From: Candidatus Desulfovibrio intestinavium
GTDB taxonomy: Bacteria > Desulfobacterota > Desulfovibrionia > Desulfovibrionales > Desulfovibrionaceae
Length of the DNA stretch: 64,000 nt
Assembly (NCBI GenBank): GCA_019118345.1
Contig: DWZD01000047.1
Coordinates: forward strand, 105,198-169,197
Reading direction: 5' to 3'
Shown here: one piece after another, positions 1 through 8,121 of the stretch
Layout: each line of letters opens with the position of its first letter
Position numbering within the stretch: the stretch's first letter is position 1
The notes under the pieces: model-generated
What the model saw: only the letters and a program-made list of their open reading frames with translations
What the model was told of the DNA's origin: nothing
Databases searched by the model: none
Made by a program: the position numbers and the translations under genes

Positions 1-554
1 ATGAGGTCGATGACCCGGTTGGACAGGTTCTTGTCGCCGTTTTCCATGACCAGCTGGCGGTCGGGATAGATGGGGGTGAGGTTGTCGAAGAGGACGAGAT
101 TTTTGGCGTTTTCCGGCGGTTCAAAGCCGATTTCGGTCACTTTGAGCAGGGCGAAATAGCGCTCTCCCTCCTTGGGGGGGCGTATCTGCCCGGAGACCAC
201 ATCCCCCTTGCGCAGGGAAAAACGCCGTATCTGCGAGGGGGAAACATAGATATCGTCCGGGCCGGGCATGTAGCTGCATAGCGGGGATCGCAAAAAGCCG
301 AAACCGTCCGGCAGGATTTCCAGCACGCCGTCGCCGAAGATGGCGCCGTTCTGGGAGGCGCAGCTTTGCAGCAGGGCAAAGATGAGTTCCTGCTTGCGCA
401 TGGAGCTGGCGTTTTCGATCTCGTATTTCTCCGCCAGTTCCATGAGATCCTGCATGCTGCGGGTCTTGAGATCCGTGAGGCTCAGGGTGCTGTCGGACAG
501 AAGTTCCGGCTCGGCCTTTTTTTTACGAACAGGTTTGCGAGGTTTTTTTTCCAT
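1..554 (-). CDS. rho: Transcription termination factor Rho, 5' part (runs off the window)
   Basis: Encodes the N-terminal ~184 residues of Rho, the hexameric RNA helicase that ends transcription of untranslated RNA. The protein begins MEKKPRKPVRKKKAEPE, a basic stretch, then has the Rho N-terminal SAP-like helical segment (LTDLKTRSMQDLMELAEKY), followed by the cold-shock RNA-binding domain with the typical FGFLRSPLCSYMPGPDDIYVS block and the RRFSLRKGDVVSGQIRPP strand. The ATP-binding core lies beyond base 1. The start at 554 follows directly from the family N-terminus. The 270 bases upstream (555-824) hold no gene; they are the rho leader and the carD tail region. The family assignment is secure; the gene is partial only because the window ends. 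Confidence 0.95.
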   Translation of the reverse strand, partial: MEKKPRKPVRKKKAEPELLSDSTLSLTDLKTRSMQDLMELAEKYEIENASSMRKQELIFALLQSCASQNGAIFGDGVLEILPDGFGFLRSPLCSYMPGPDDIYVSPSQIRRFSLRKGDVVSGQIRPPKEGERYFALLKVTEIGFEPPENAKNLVLFDNLTPIYPDRQLVMENGDKNLSNRVIDL

Positions 555-824
555 GAGATTACGGCAGAAAATACGGCACAGGGCAGTGTCGTCTGGAAGT
601 GAAAAAAAGGGCAGGGATGTGGAATCAAGGAATGTGTGCCTTGCGATTAGCCCAACTCTGGGGAAAAGGCAAGAAAAAAGTGGGATTTTTATTCGGCCTG
701 ACGCCAAGGGGAAGGGAAGGGCCGGGCAAGGAGGCGCGGAAGACGGCCTGACGGCGGCAAGAGGGGAGGGCGCGGCGGGCACGCCCGCGACCGGCAGGGC
801 TGGCGGCGGAACGGAAAAAGGAGA

Positions 825-1346
825 TCAGCAGACCGCGGCTTCGGCCACGGGCGCCGGGGCATAGCGCTGCAGGAGATCGTCGCGCAATTCCTCTTCCTTC
901 AGCTTGAGAACCTCGCCGATTTCGCCGGTCACAAGGCTCATGGCCTGTTCCTGCAGGCGGCGTTCGCCAAAGGAAAGATCCTTCTGGCGGCTGATGAGCA
1001 GAAGTTCCCGCAGCACTTCGGCCACCACACCCAGATCAGGACTCTTGAGGCGTTCGGAATATTCGCGGAACCGGCGGTTCCAGTTCTGGCCCGTATGGAT
1101 GCTTTTTTGCGTCGCGGACTGGAGCGAATCCCAGATGCGGCGTGCCTCCTCCACGGCAATGAGCGGGCGCAATCCCACATTGGCGGCATTGGCCACCGGC
1201 ACCATGAGCGTGATGTTGTTGGCGCGGATGCGGACGATGTAGAGTTCGCAGGCCACGCCTCCGATTTGCTGGCTGTTGACGCGCTCTATTTCTCCTACCC
1301 CCTGCGCGGGGTACACGACGAGTTCACCGGCGGTAAACATAGGCAT
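825..1346 (-). CDS. carD: CarD/CdnL-family RNA polymerase-binding regulator
   Basis: Protein of 173 residues beginning MPMFTAGELVVYPAQGVGEI, the RNA polymerase-interacting Tudor-like domain of CarD/CdnL/TRCF proteins, followed by the all-helical C-terminal domain with the conserved RRFREYSERLKSPDLG-type segment. CarD family members bind the polymerase beta subunit and stabilise open complexes at rRNA and other promoters. Two in-frame ATGs lie two codons apart (1346 and 1340); family members usually begin MFxxGELVVYP, so 1340 may be the true start. A strong terminator-like hairpin sits only 27 bases upstream (1373-1407), so expression may be attenuated or the gene insulated from its upstream neighbour. 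Family call secure; regulation inferred. Confidence 0.93.
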   Translation of the reverse strand: MPMFTAGELVVYPAQGVGEIERVNSQQIGGVACELYIVRIRANNITLMVPVANAANVGLRPLIAVEEARRIWDSLQSATQKSIHTGQNWNRRFREYSERLKSPDLGVVAEVLRELLLISRQKDLSFGERRLQEQAMSLVTGEIGEVLKLKEEELRDDLLQRYAPAPVAEAAVC

Positions 1347-1372
1347 CCACTTCCGGTTGATATGTGGGAGAC

Positions 1373-1407
1373 AAAAAAAGGGAAAGGTCGGGAAGAGATT
1401 TCCCGAC
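1373..1407 (-). terminator. Terminator-like hairpin just upstream of carD
   Basis: On the minus strand the 8-bp arms GTCGGGAA and TTCCCGAC enclose a 5-base loop and are followed by a pyrimidine run with seven T. It lies between the small gene at 1578-1808 and the carD start, so it either ends the upstream operon or is an attenuator in the carD leader. Confidence 0.7.
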
Positions 1408-1522
1408 TGTTAAAAAATCATAGGCGATGAGGAAAGAGAAGTCCAGCAAAATTTTTTTTCACAGGTTTGAAAGGCGGCGACCGGGCAGGAGGGCATGCCG
1501 GGGGGCGTCCGGCGCAATGACA

Positions 1523-1557
1523 AAGGCCCCCGTCGGGCAGGATGCCGCGGGGGCCTT
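1523..1557 (-). terminator. Hairpin downstream of the radical SAM operon
   Basis: Ten-base arms AAGGCCCCCG and CGGGGGCCTT with a 15-base loop lie 20 bases past the stop of the small gene at 1578-1808. The T-run is weak (TTTG), so this is a plausible but not ideal intrinsic terminator. Confidence 0.5.
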
Positions 1558-1577
1558 GGGCGGGCAGGCGGAAGGGG

Positions 1578-1808
1578 TTATTTGCCGAGATCCCGGTCGT
1601 ACAACCGACGCCCGTGCCGCAATTGCAGCTCGGCAACGATAAGTTGCTCGTACTGGGGGGCCAGGGGGAGTTCGGCCTTGATCTGCTGGGAAAGAAGACC
1701 GGCCAGCTGCTGGGTTTCCTCCCAGATTTCCAGCAGTTCGTCGTCCTCCAGCGTTTTTACCTTGTCGGCAAAGGGCGCATCATCTTCAAAGGGATGGCAG
1801 GATGCCAT
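1578..1808 (-). CDS. Conserved small acidic protein of unknown function
   Basis: Protein of 76 residues, MASCHPFEDDAPFADKVKTL..., rich in Glu, Leu and Gln and probably all alpha-helical. It shows no cysteine cluster, signal peptide or membrane segment. Its ATG sits two bases after the stop codon of the SGNH hydrolase gene, so it is translated as the last gene of the radical SAM / SGNH operon. I do not recognise the family; the conserved-looking helical core (EDDELLEIWEETQQLAGLLS) suggests a small interaction module. The gene call rests on tight operon spacing and normal codon use. Confidence 0.7.
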   Translation of the reverse strand: MASCHPFEDDAPFADKVKTLEDDELLEIWEETQQLAGLLSQQIKAELPLAPQYEQLIVAELQLRHGRRLYDRDLGK

Positions 1809-1810
1809 GA

Positions 1811-2434
1811 TTACGAGTCCTGGTTGGGGGTTGTGAGAAATTCCCGCACCTGCGGCAGGGCAAAGAGGGCCTCGGCCATGAATGCACAGCCCTCGGGGGC
1901 GGCGTGCACGCCATCCTTGAGGCTGCCCATGTATTCGGGGGAATTTCTGAGCGCGTCAAAGACGTCGGCCCAGGCAAAGCCCTCGCGGGCGCACATGGCG
2001 GCATAGGCCGCATTGAGCGCGCCGATGCGGGCCGTCACCTCGGGATTGGCCACCGGCGGCACGCTGATGAGCAGTACCGGAGCCAGGGCGGACGCTTCGG
2101 CCAGCATGCCGCGCATGGCCTCGCACACCTCGGCCACGGGCTTGCCGTCGGCGGGCACCATATCCACCACCCCGGCGCAGAAGGCGATGTGCGGAGCCAT
2201 GCCGGGCATCTGCCGGGCATCCCATTCCTGTTTCCAGCGGGCTTTCACGTCAAAAACCGTGTGACGCCGCACGCCGAGATTGTAGAATGTTGCCGGCGGC
2301 AGGGCATACTGCCCCGCTTCGCTGCCCTTGAGGGCAAGGCGGCCCACCCAGCCGCCCCGCATGGCGTCGTCGTTGACGCCGAGGGTCAGGGAGTCGCCAA
2401 AAAAGAACCATGTTTCCGTGACATTGCGGGACAT
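1811..2434 (-). CDS. SGNH/GDSL-family esterase or lipase-like hydrolase
   Basis: Protein of 207 residues with the block I nucleophile motif FFGDSLTLGV at residues 11-20 (Ser15) and the C-terminal catalytic Asp-x-x-His (KDGVHAAPEG, residues ~173-182). Block III and the oxyanion residues fit the SGNH pattern (FCAGVVDM replaces the usual GxND, so the Asn position is altered). No signal peptide is visible, so it is probably cytoplasmic. A strong Shine-Dalgarno (GGAGGAT) sets the ATG at 2434. It starts 4 bases after the radical SAM gene stop, so the two are co-transcribed. The likely reaction is ester hydrolysis; the substrate is unknown. Confidence 0.85.
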   Translation of the reverse strand: MSRNVTETWFFFGDSLTLGVNDDAMRGGWVGRLALKGSEAGQYALPPATFYNLGVRRHTVFDVKARWKQEWDARQMPGMAPHIAFCAGVVDMVPADGKPVAEVCEAMRGMLAEASALAPVLLISVPPVANPEVTARIGALNAAYAAMCAREGFAWADVFDALRNSPEYMGSLKDGVHAAPEGCAFMAEALFALPQVREFLTTPNQDS

Positions 2435-2437
2435 GAG

Positions 2438-5080
2438 CTATCCTCCTTCATGGGGTTGGCGCGACGCCCGCGGGCGGGCGGCAAACTGCTGTTCCGTCTT
2501 GCACAGATGCAGGACGGGGCGCAGATCGTCCGCCTCTCCCAGCGGGGCCAGCACGGCCAGGCAGAAGACTGCCGGAGAGAGATACATGCTAGCCCAATCC
2601 AGGGTAAATGTCACGGCGTCTCCTGCCTGTGTCCATTGGACAAGCAGGGGGCGGATGTCCGTGGTGCGCGGGCCTTTTTTCGTCTCGCGGGTCAGGGGAT
2701 GCTCGCTTTCGGCGGCAAAGCGGGCAAAGGCCCCGGCAAGGGCCTCGCCGGACAGGCCGTCGGCATGCAGGCGGAAGACTTCGCGCACGGCCTGCTCGGT
2801 ACGGCGGCTCTTGTCCACGCTTTCCACATGCAGGATCTCCATGCCGGGGGGCAGCACCCCGCGCAGTCGTTCGGCCACTTCCGTGGCGGTCAGCGGCTCG
2901 CGCAGGGTGAGGGCAAACCATTCGGCGCGGCTTTCCACGCCCACGGGCAGGGCGCGCCCGAAGCTCATGAGCGGCAGGGGATGGAAACCCTGCGAAAAGC
3001 TCATGGGCAGGCGGGCGCGTCGCAGGGCGCGTTCCAGCAGGGCCTGCAGTTCCAGCTGGCTGAGGTAGGCGCAGCCGCCGGTCTTGCTGTGCCAGATGCG
3101 GAATTGCGCGGCCTTGACGGTCAGCTCAGGCGCGATTTGCGGCGGCTTCTTGTCCCGTTCCCGGCAGATGATGCGGCCTTCGGCATCCCGATGCGGCTCG
3201 TGGGCGCTCTGATCCCGCTGCGCGAAGATCAGGCGGTTGCGGTGCAGGGGGCCGTCGTCCGTGGGGGCGCTGGCATGGGGCAGGCGCGAGGGCAGGGCGC
3301 GGGTATCGCAGGCCCCGCAGGCCCGGCAGGCGCCGTAACGGCAGTCCTCGGTAATTTTTTCCGCCCTGGCGCGCTCCCATTCGCGGCGCAGAAAGTCCGG
3401 GGAAATGCCCGCTTCCAGATGATCCCAGGGCAGGGGGGCGTCCATGTCGCGGGCGGCAATGAAATCCGACGCCCGCAGGTCGTTTTCCTCCAGGGCCTCG
3501 TACCACGGTTCAAGGGAAAAGGATTCCACCCAGCTGCAGAAAATGGCGCCCTTGCGGTAGGCGGCCTCCACCACCGGGGCCAGTTCGCGCCCGGCGCGGG
3601 AAAGGATGCCCTCAAGGTGGCTCATGGCCGGTTCGTGCCAGCGCAGCTTGAGGAATTTCTGCCCCTTGAAGGCATCGCGCACCAGACGCACGCGGCGTTC
3701 GATTTCCGCCATGCCGATCTGCTCCACCCACTGGAAGGGGGTGAAGGGCTTGGGCACAAAGGGCGAGAGGGCGGCGGTCACCTGAATGCGCGGATTGCCG
3801 CGCCCGGCGGCATCGCGCACCTTGCGGCAGAGATCGGCGATGGCCAGCAGGTCGTCGTCGGTTTCCGTGGGCAGGCCGATCATGAAGTACAGTTTGACCT
3901 GCTGCCAGCCGTATTCCAGCAGTTTTTGCACATGGAGGAGGAGCTGTTCCTCGCTGACGCCCTTGTTGATGACATCGCGCAGGCGCTGGCTGCCCGCCTC
4001 CGGGGCCAGGGTGCAGCCCGTGCGGCGAATGTCGGCCATGCGGCGCATGATGTCGTCGTCGATGGAGCCGACCCGCAGCGAGGGCAGGGAGAGGCTGACC
4101 TGTTCGTGGGCGCAGCGATCAAGCACTTGGTTGGAAAGGGTCTTCAGAGCGGAAAAGTCGCCCGTGGAGAGGGAGAGGAAGGAAATTTCGTCATAGCCTG
4201 TCCGCTTCAGGCAGTCGTCCAGCAGATGGGTGATCGTGTCCAGCGAGCGTTCGCGCACCGGCCGGTAAACCATGCCCGCATGGCAGAAGCGGCAGCCGCG
4301 CGTGCAGCCGCGCGCGATTTCCAGCGAGAGACGATTGTGCACCGCGCCGATGGGCACCACCTGTTCCACGGGGTAGGGGGCGCTGTTCAGATCGGCCACG
4401 ATGCGCCGGGCCGGGCGGGCGTGATCGGCAAAGCGCGCTTGCAGGCTGCCGTCGGCCCCGAGCGTAAAGAAGGAAGGTACATAGATGCCGGGGATGCGGC
4501 GGGCTTCCTCCAGATAGCGCGCCCGGCCCCAGCCGTTGGCCTTGGCCTTTTCCAGCAGTTCGAGCACGTCCACGAGGCTTTCCTCGCCGTCGCCCAGCAC
4601 GAAGAAGTCCAGAAAGGGCGCAAGAGGCTCGGCACTGAGCAGCGCCCCGCCCCCGGCAAAAATCAGCGGACAGGCCGCCAGATCGTCCGGCCGCTCGGCA
4701 TGCCGCAGGGGGATGCCGGCCAGATCCAGCATATAGAGGACATTGGTATAACACAGCTCGTTGGTGACGGAAAAGGACACGCAGTCAGCCTTGCCGAGCG
4801 GCAGGCCGGATTCCAGCGTGGCGAGCGGGGCCTGATGCCGGCGGAGGAGGTCGCCGCTTTCGCGTTCCGGGGCCATGACGCGCTCGGCCCACCAGTGGGG
4901 GCGGGCATTGACGATGCCGTAAAGGATTTTTTGTCCCAGATAGGACATGCCCACTTCATAGGTATCGGGAAAGGCCAGTGCGACCCGCAGGCTGACCGTG
5001 GCGGGATCCTTGCGGCAGGCGCCCTCCTCAATGCCGGCATAGCGGCTCGGGCGCGGCAGGAGCGGAAGCAGTTTTTGCAT
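2438..5080 (-). CDS. Fused B12-binding-type radical SAM protein with C-terminal DUF2344 domain (TIGR03960/TIGR03936 type)
   Basis: Protein of 880 residues. The N-terminal ~200 residues have the Rossmann-like fold typical of cobalamin-binding-type radical SAM enzymes (VALAFPDTYEVGMSYLG...). The radical SAM cluster motif CTRGCRFC is at about residues 258-265 and is preceded by LSLEIARG. A further Cys cluster (CRYGACRACGAC) lies near residue 575 and may bind a second iron-sulfur cluster. From about residue 650 the DUF2344 domain starts (FRIWHSKTGGCAYLSQLEL, then SFSQGFHPLPLMSFG). In many bacteria the two halves are separate genes or sit next to rng and ribosomal protein genes; here they are one polypeptide. 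The function of the family is unresolved, with RNA or ribosome modification often suspected from context. It heads an operon with the SGNH hydrolase and a small protein. Confidence 0.9.
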   Translation of the reverse strand: MQKLLPLLPRPSRYAGIEEGACRKDPATVSLRVALAFPDTYEVGMSYLGQKILYGIVNARPHWWAERVMAPERESGDLLRRHQAPLATLESGLPLGKADCVSFSVTNELCYTNVLYMLDLAGIPLRHAERPDDLAACPLIFAGGGALLSAEPLAPFLDFFVLGDGEESLVDVLELLEKAKANGWGRARYLEEARRIPGIYVPSFFTLGADGSLQARFADHARPARRIVADLNSAPYPVEQVVPIGAVHNRLSLEIARGCTRGCRFCHAGMVYRPVRERSLDTITHLLDDCLKRTGYDEISFLSLSTGDFSALKTLSNQVLDRCAHEQVSLSLPSLRVGSIDDDIMRRMADIRRTGCTLAPEAGSQRLRDVINKGVSEEQLLLHVQKLLEYGWQQVKLYFMIGLPTETDDDLLAIADLCRKVRDAAGRGNPRIQVTAALSPFVPKPFTPFQWVEQIGMAEIERRVRLVRDAFKGQKFLKLRWHEPAMSHLEGILSRAGRELAPVVEAAYRKGAIFCSWVESFSLEPWYEALEENDLRASDFIAARDMDAPLPWDHLEAGISPDFLRREWERARAEKITEDCRYGACRACGACDTRALPSRLPHASAPTDDGPLHRNRLIFAQRDQSAHEPHRDAEGRIICRERDKKPPQIAPELTVKAAQFRIWHSKTGGCAYLSQLELQALLERALRRARLPMSFSQGFHPLPLMSFGRALPVGVESRAEWFALTLREPLTATEVAERLRGVLPPGMEILHVESVDKSRRTEQAVREVFRLHADGLSGEALAGAFARFAAESEHPLTRETKKGPRTTDIRPLLVQWTQAGDAVTFTLDWASMYLSPAVFCLAVLAPLGEADDLRPVLHLCKTEQQFAARPRASRQPHEGG

Positions 5081-5107
5081 GGGTATTCCGGGCTGAGGGA
5101 AAACATG

Positions 5108-5131
5108 AAAAAAGGGCGGTTGTCACCGCCC
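5108..5131 (-). terminator. Intrinsic terminator of the 5209-5550 gene
   Basis: Minus-strand arms GGGCGG and CCGCCC enclose TGACAA and are followed at once by six T. It stands between the small gene and the radical SAM operon, showing that they are separate transcription units. Confidence 0.85.
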
Positions 5132-5208
5132 TGTGTGCATCAGTCGCTGCCTTCGGCGCCCCGGGCAGAGGCCGGGCGGCCCGAAGGCGGCGGGCAAGGC
5201 TGTGGGCG

Positions 5209-5550
5209 CTACGGCGTCACCAGACCGCCGGAGGTGGGCACGGGGCCGGAGCCGAACTTGAGCTTGCCGAGGCCGCCGGCCACGGTGAGGTTGGTGCTGG
5301 CTTCGATGTACTTGTCCTGCATTTCCTTGGGGGTGTCGGCATAGCGATAGAGGAAGTGCTTGCCCTCGATGGTTCCTTCAAAATTGGGTTCAAAGGGATA
5401 GCCATAGGGCAGAATCATCATCTGCATGCCCTGCTGGGTGGGGATGCTCTGGATGATGGCGGCCTCGGTGAGGCAATCCTTGTCGGCGTCATATTTGCCG
5501 ATGACCAGTTCGCCGGTGACAAGTTTCATCAGTCGGATATCGTAAGCCAT
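5209..5550 (-). CDS. Conserved small protein, possibly Sm-like fold
   Basis: Protein of 113 residues beginning MAYDIRLMKLVTGELVIGKY, with a good Shine-Dalgarno (GAGGAG) 5 bases before the ATG. The opening (hydrophobic, then LxTGExVIG, then a strand with LTEAAIIQSI and QMMILPYGYPFEP) resembles the pattern of short beta-barrel Sm-like proteins, in which a turn TGE links strands 1 and 2. The C-terminal ~30 residues are Gly, Pro and Ser rich and probably disordered. It has its own terminator and stands alone. No function can be stated; the Sm-like idea is inference from the strand pattern only. Confidence 0.75.
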   Translation of the reverse strand: MAYDIRLMKLVTGELVIGKYDADKDCLTEAAIIQSIPTQQGMQMMILPYGYPFEPNFEGTIEGKHFLYRYADTPKEMQDKYIEASTNLTVAGGLGKLKFGSGPVPTSGGLVTP

Positions 5551-5792
5551 GACTTCTCCTCGAAAACGGACGGGGAAGGCCCGTCAGGTGCATTTGGCGC
5601 CATGCGGCGAAACGGTGCAGCCCGCGCACAGGGCACATCCCGGGTGCGGGCTTGCCGCGCCCGAAGGGGCAGGGCGCAACCTGTCCCGGAAAGGCTCTTT
5701 CCCGAGACGGCAGTTATGCAGATAGGCATTGCGGGGGCGGGTGTCAAGGCTTTTCTGTTGCCAGCGTCAGGGGCTTGGGCTACCGTCTGCCC

Positions 5793-6530
5793 ATGAAAAA
5801 ACACCTGCTGCATGTCGTGGATGAGGCCGTGGCGGCACGGCTGGAAGAGAAACTGGGCCATGCTTTTGCGGATCGCTCCCTGCTGGCCCTGGCCCTGACG
5901 CACAGCTCATGGGCCAATGAGGGCGGTGACGGGCTGCACCACAATGAACGACTGGAATTTCTGGGCGATGCCGTGTTGGAGCTGGCGGTTTCCCACGAGC
6001 TTTTCGCGCGTTGCGGCCAGTGGCGCGAAGGGGAGCTGACGCGCCTGCGTTCGGATCTGGTCAGTACGCCAAGTCTTGCCCGACGGGCGCGGGATCTGCG
6101 TCTGGGGGAGGCCCTCTTCATGGGGCGCGGAGAAGAGCGGCAGGGAGGGCGTGATCGCGATGCCGTATTGAGCGACGCCTTTGAGGCCGTTTTGGCGGCG
6201 ATCTATCTGGATGGGGGCTTTGCCGCGGCGCAAGCCTGCGTGGGCAGAATCTTCTCCCCCTTCTGGCCGAAGGGAGAAAGCCTCAATCCCCGGGACAAGG
6301 ACTTCAAGACCCGCTTGCAGGAAGTGATGCAGCGGCGCTATCGCCAACGTCCGGCATACCGGCTGCTGTCCAGTCATGGCCCCGAACACGCAAAAACGTT
6401 CGTGGTCGCCGTAACCTTGCCCGATGGAACGGAATTTACGGCAGAGGGCACGAGCTGCAAAAAGGCCGAACAGGAAGCCGCGCATCTGGCGCTGGCTGCC
6501 GCAGGCGAAATTTCGCGAGCGAAGGATTGA
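5793..6530 (+). CDS. rnc: Ribonuclease III
   Basis: Protein of 245 residues. The signature NERLEFLGDAVLELAVS lies at residues ~51-67, with the second catalytic Asp/Glu pair in DAFEAVLAAIYLDGG (~127-141). A C-terminal double-stranded RNA-binding domain runs from about residue 165 to 237 (KDFKTRLQEVMQRR..., then TSCKKAEQEAAHLAL). RNase III cuts double-stranded RNA in rRNA processing and RNA decay. The ATG at 5793 gives the normal family length; the reading frame stays open upstream to 5652 but that stretch is not family-like. No clear Shine-Dalgarno precedes the ATG. The gene is convergent with the flagellin gene. Confidence 0.95.
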   Translation: MKKHLLHVVDEAVAARLEEKLGHAFADRSLLALALTHSSWANEGGDGLHHNERLEFLGDAVLELAVSHELFARCGQWREGELTRLRSDLVSTPSLARRARDLRLGEALFMGRGEERQGGRDRDAVLSDAFEAVLAAIYLDGGFAAAQACVGRIFSPFWPKGESLNPRDKDFKTRLQEVMQRRYRQRPAYRLLSSHGPEHAKTFVVAVTLPDGTEFTAEGTSCKKAEQEAAHLALAAAGEISRAKD

Positions 6531-6601
6531 TCGTTTCCGGCTGTCATATACCGGCAGCGACAGTTGTCTTGCCGGATGGCGGCATACCGATGTGTTTTTC
6601 C

Positions 6602-6628
6602 GGTCCGGGGGGACAATCCCCCCGGACC
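6602..6628. terminator. Strong hairpin between convergent rnc and flagellin genes
   Basis: Perfect 12-bp arms GGTCCGGGGGGA and TCCCCCCGGACC with a 3-base loop. It sits midway between the two converging stop codons. No long T-run follows on either strand, so it may act as a bidirectional terminator or an mRNA 3'-end stabiliser. Confidence 0.6.
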
Positions 6629-6666
6629 TCCCGTCTTTGGTCTGCCACAGCCTATGTCAAGATGGC

Positions 6667-7566
6667 TTAGCCGCCGATGAGCTGCAAAGCCATCTGGGGC
6701 AGCGAGTTGGCCTGCGAAAGCATGGCCACGGCGCTTTGCGTGAGAATCTGCTGGCGCGTGAATTCGGTCATTTCGGTGGCGACGTCCACGTCGCGGATGC
6801 GCGATTCGGCAGCCTGCAGGTTGTCAGCCTGAGTGTTCAGGTTGGAAATGGTGTTTTCAAGGCGATTCTGCATGGCGCCCAGGTGCGCGCGAATCTTGTC
6901 CTTGGAAATGATGGCCTGGTTGATGGCGTTCAGAGCCTTCTGGGCGGCTTCCTGGGTGGAGACGGTCTTGCCGTCGCCTTCGGCCTGGCTGCCCACGCCA
7001 AGGGCGGAGGCGGTAGCGTCGCCGATCACAACGTAGTAGTAGTCTTCTGCCGAGTCGTTGGCCGTGCCGAAGTGCACCTTCAGGGCGCCGATGGCCGTCA
7101 TGCCGGAACCGTCGTGAATCTTTTCGCCCTGGAGGGCGGACAGGGTGCCGTCCAGCAGCTTGATGCCGTTGAAGTCCGTGGCATTGGCGATACGCGTGAT
7201 TTCCGAAGCCATTTGCTGATATTCGGATTCGATCATGAGGCGCTGGGTGGAATCGTAGGTACCGGTAGCGGCCTGTTCTGCCAGTTCCTTCATGCGGATG
7301 AGCTTTTCGTCGATGATGCCCAGGGAGCCGTCAGCTACCTGAATGAGCGAAATGGCGTCATTGGCGTTGCGCGCGCCCTGTTGCAGGGTGGCGATATCGG
7401 CGCGCTGCAATTCGCTGATGGCGAGACCGGCGGCGTCGTCCGCGGCGCTGTTGATGCGCATGCCGGAAGAGAGACGTTCCGTCGAGGTCGAAAGATTGCC
7501 ATAGTGAGCATTGAGGGTTCTCGATACATTGCGAGCCATCATGTTGTGGTTAATGACCAAAGACAT
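6667..7566 (-). CDS. fliC: Flagellin
   Basis: Protein of 299 residues, the structural subunit of the flagellar filament. It has the conserved N-terminal D0/D1 helices (MSLVINHNMMARNVSRTL..., LSSGMRINSAADDAAGLAI) and the C-terminal D1/D0 segment (ENTISNLNTQADNLQAAESR, ending MLSQANSLPQMALQLIGG). The variable middle is short, about residues 145-215. The start at 7566 is fixed by the family N-terminus and an AGGAGG 5-6 bases upstream. A GG-N10-GC promoter lies 48 bases upstream, indicating sigma-54 control. The gene stands apart from the hook operon by about 550 bases. Export is by the flagellar type III system, so no signal peptide is expected. Confidence 0.97.
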   Translation of the reverse strand: MSLVINHNMMARNVSRTLNAHYGNLSTSTERLSSGMRINSAADDAAGLAISELQRADIATLQQGARNANDAISLIQVADGSLGIIDEKLIRMKELAEQAATGTYDSTQRLMIESEYQQMASEITRIANATDFNGIKLLDGTLSALQGEKIHDGSGMTAIGALKVHFGTANDSAEDYYYVVIGDATASALGVGSQAEGDGKTVSTQEAAQKALNAINQAIISKDKIRAHLGAMQNRLENTISNLNTQADNLQAAESRIRDVDVATEMTEFTRQQILTQSAVAMLSQANSLPQMALQLIGG

Positions 7567-7613
7567 GGGACACCTCCTCGGTGTGGTTGTGGTTAAGCTG
7601 TACCCCCTTAGAT

Positions 7614-7629
7614 GCAGATCACATGCCAA
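7614..7629 (-). promoter_or_regulatory. Sigma-54 promoter of the flagellin gene
   Basis: On the minus strand TTGGCATGTGATCTGC has the invariant GG and GC separated by exactly 10 bases. The predicted transcription start near 7602 leaves a leader of about 36 bases with AGGAGG. The -24 element matches TTGGCA; the -12 element is CTGC rather than TTGC. Confidence 0.7.
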
Positions 7630-8074
7630 AAATAAAAAAATATTTTATTTCACCATATTATGTGGCGAAATTTGACGATGGAAATTTTTTCCTTGCCGTC
7701 GGCTCCGCTCAATTCGGCCCAACGCGGCAAAAGCTGCCCAAAGCGGGACGGATGGATGCCCCGCATCGGGACGGCTGAGAAGGCATGGCGGTCGTGCGTG
7801 CGGCTCCCGGGCGCTCGCTGTGGAGGAGGGCAATCATGGAAGGACGCGCCTGCGCAAGACGCGCAAGCCGGGCAGCGGCCTCGTGGCGGCAGGGGAAAAA
7901 CGGCGACCGGTGCGGGCCGCCTTGCCACCGGGAAAAAGCTGCCGCCTTTTGCGGCCCGCCTTGCCCTGCCGCTGGCGACCGCCTGCGGACAAAAAAAGAG
8001 CGCCGACCCCAATGGCCGACGCCCTGCACGGAGGAAACGGATTCTCTGCGAAGACTCGTGGAGAAATTGGCGAA
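7630..8074. other. Intergenic region without a convincing gene
   Basis: Between the flagellin promoter and the flgE terminator. The first ~60 bases (7630-7695) are AT-rich and may be the upstream activator region for the flagellin promoter. The rest is very GC-rich, and its open frames lack ribosome sites and family-like protein sequence. No RNA gene was recognised. Confidence 0.5.
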
Positions 8075-8109
8075 ACGGGCGGGGAGCGCGGTCAGCTCGA
8101 CCCGCCCGT
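8075..8109 (-). terminator. Terminator of the fliK-flgD-flgE operon
   Basis: Minus-strand arms ACGGGCGGG and CCCGCCCGT are followed by TTTCG, starting 12 bases past the flgE stop codon. The stem is strong but the T-run is short. Confidence 0.55.
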
Positions 8110-8121
8110 GGTTTGCGAGGC

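Noticed and set aside
340..864. Plus-strand open frame of 174 codons
   Set aside because: Antisense to the rho N-terminus, which is clearly coding on the minus strand.
1904..5344. Very long open frame (1146 codons) on the plus strand
   Set aside because: It lies opposite the SGNH and radical SAM genes, which have clear family motifs and ribosome sites; its protein is a His/Gly/Ala/Arg-rich mirror typical of antisense frames in high-GC DNA.
7660..7740. Possible sigma-28 promoter (GCCGAA-like) for flagellin
   Set aside because: No TAAA element 15 bases upstream; the GG-N10-GC site closer to the gene is better.
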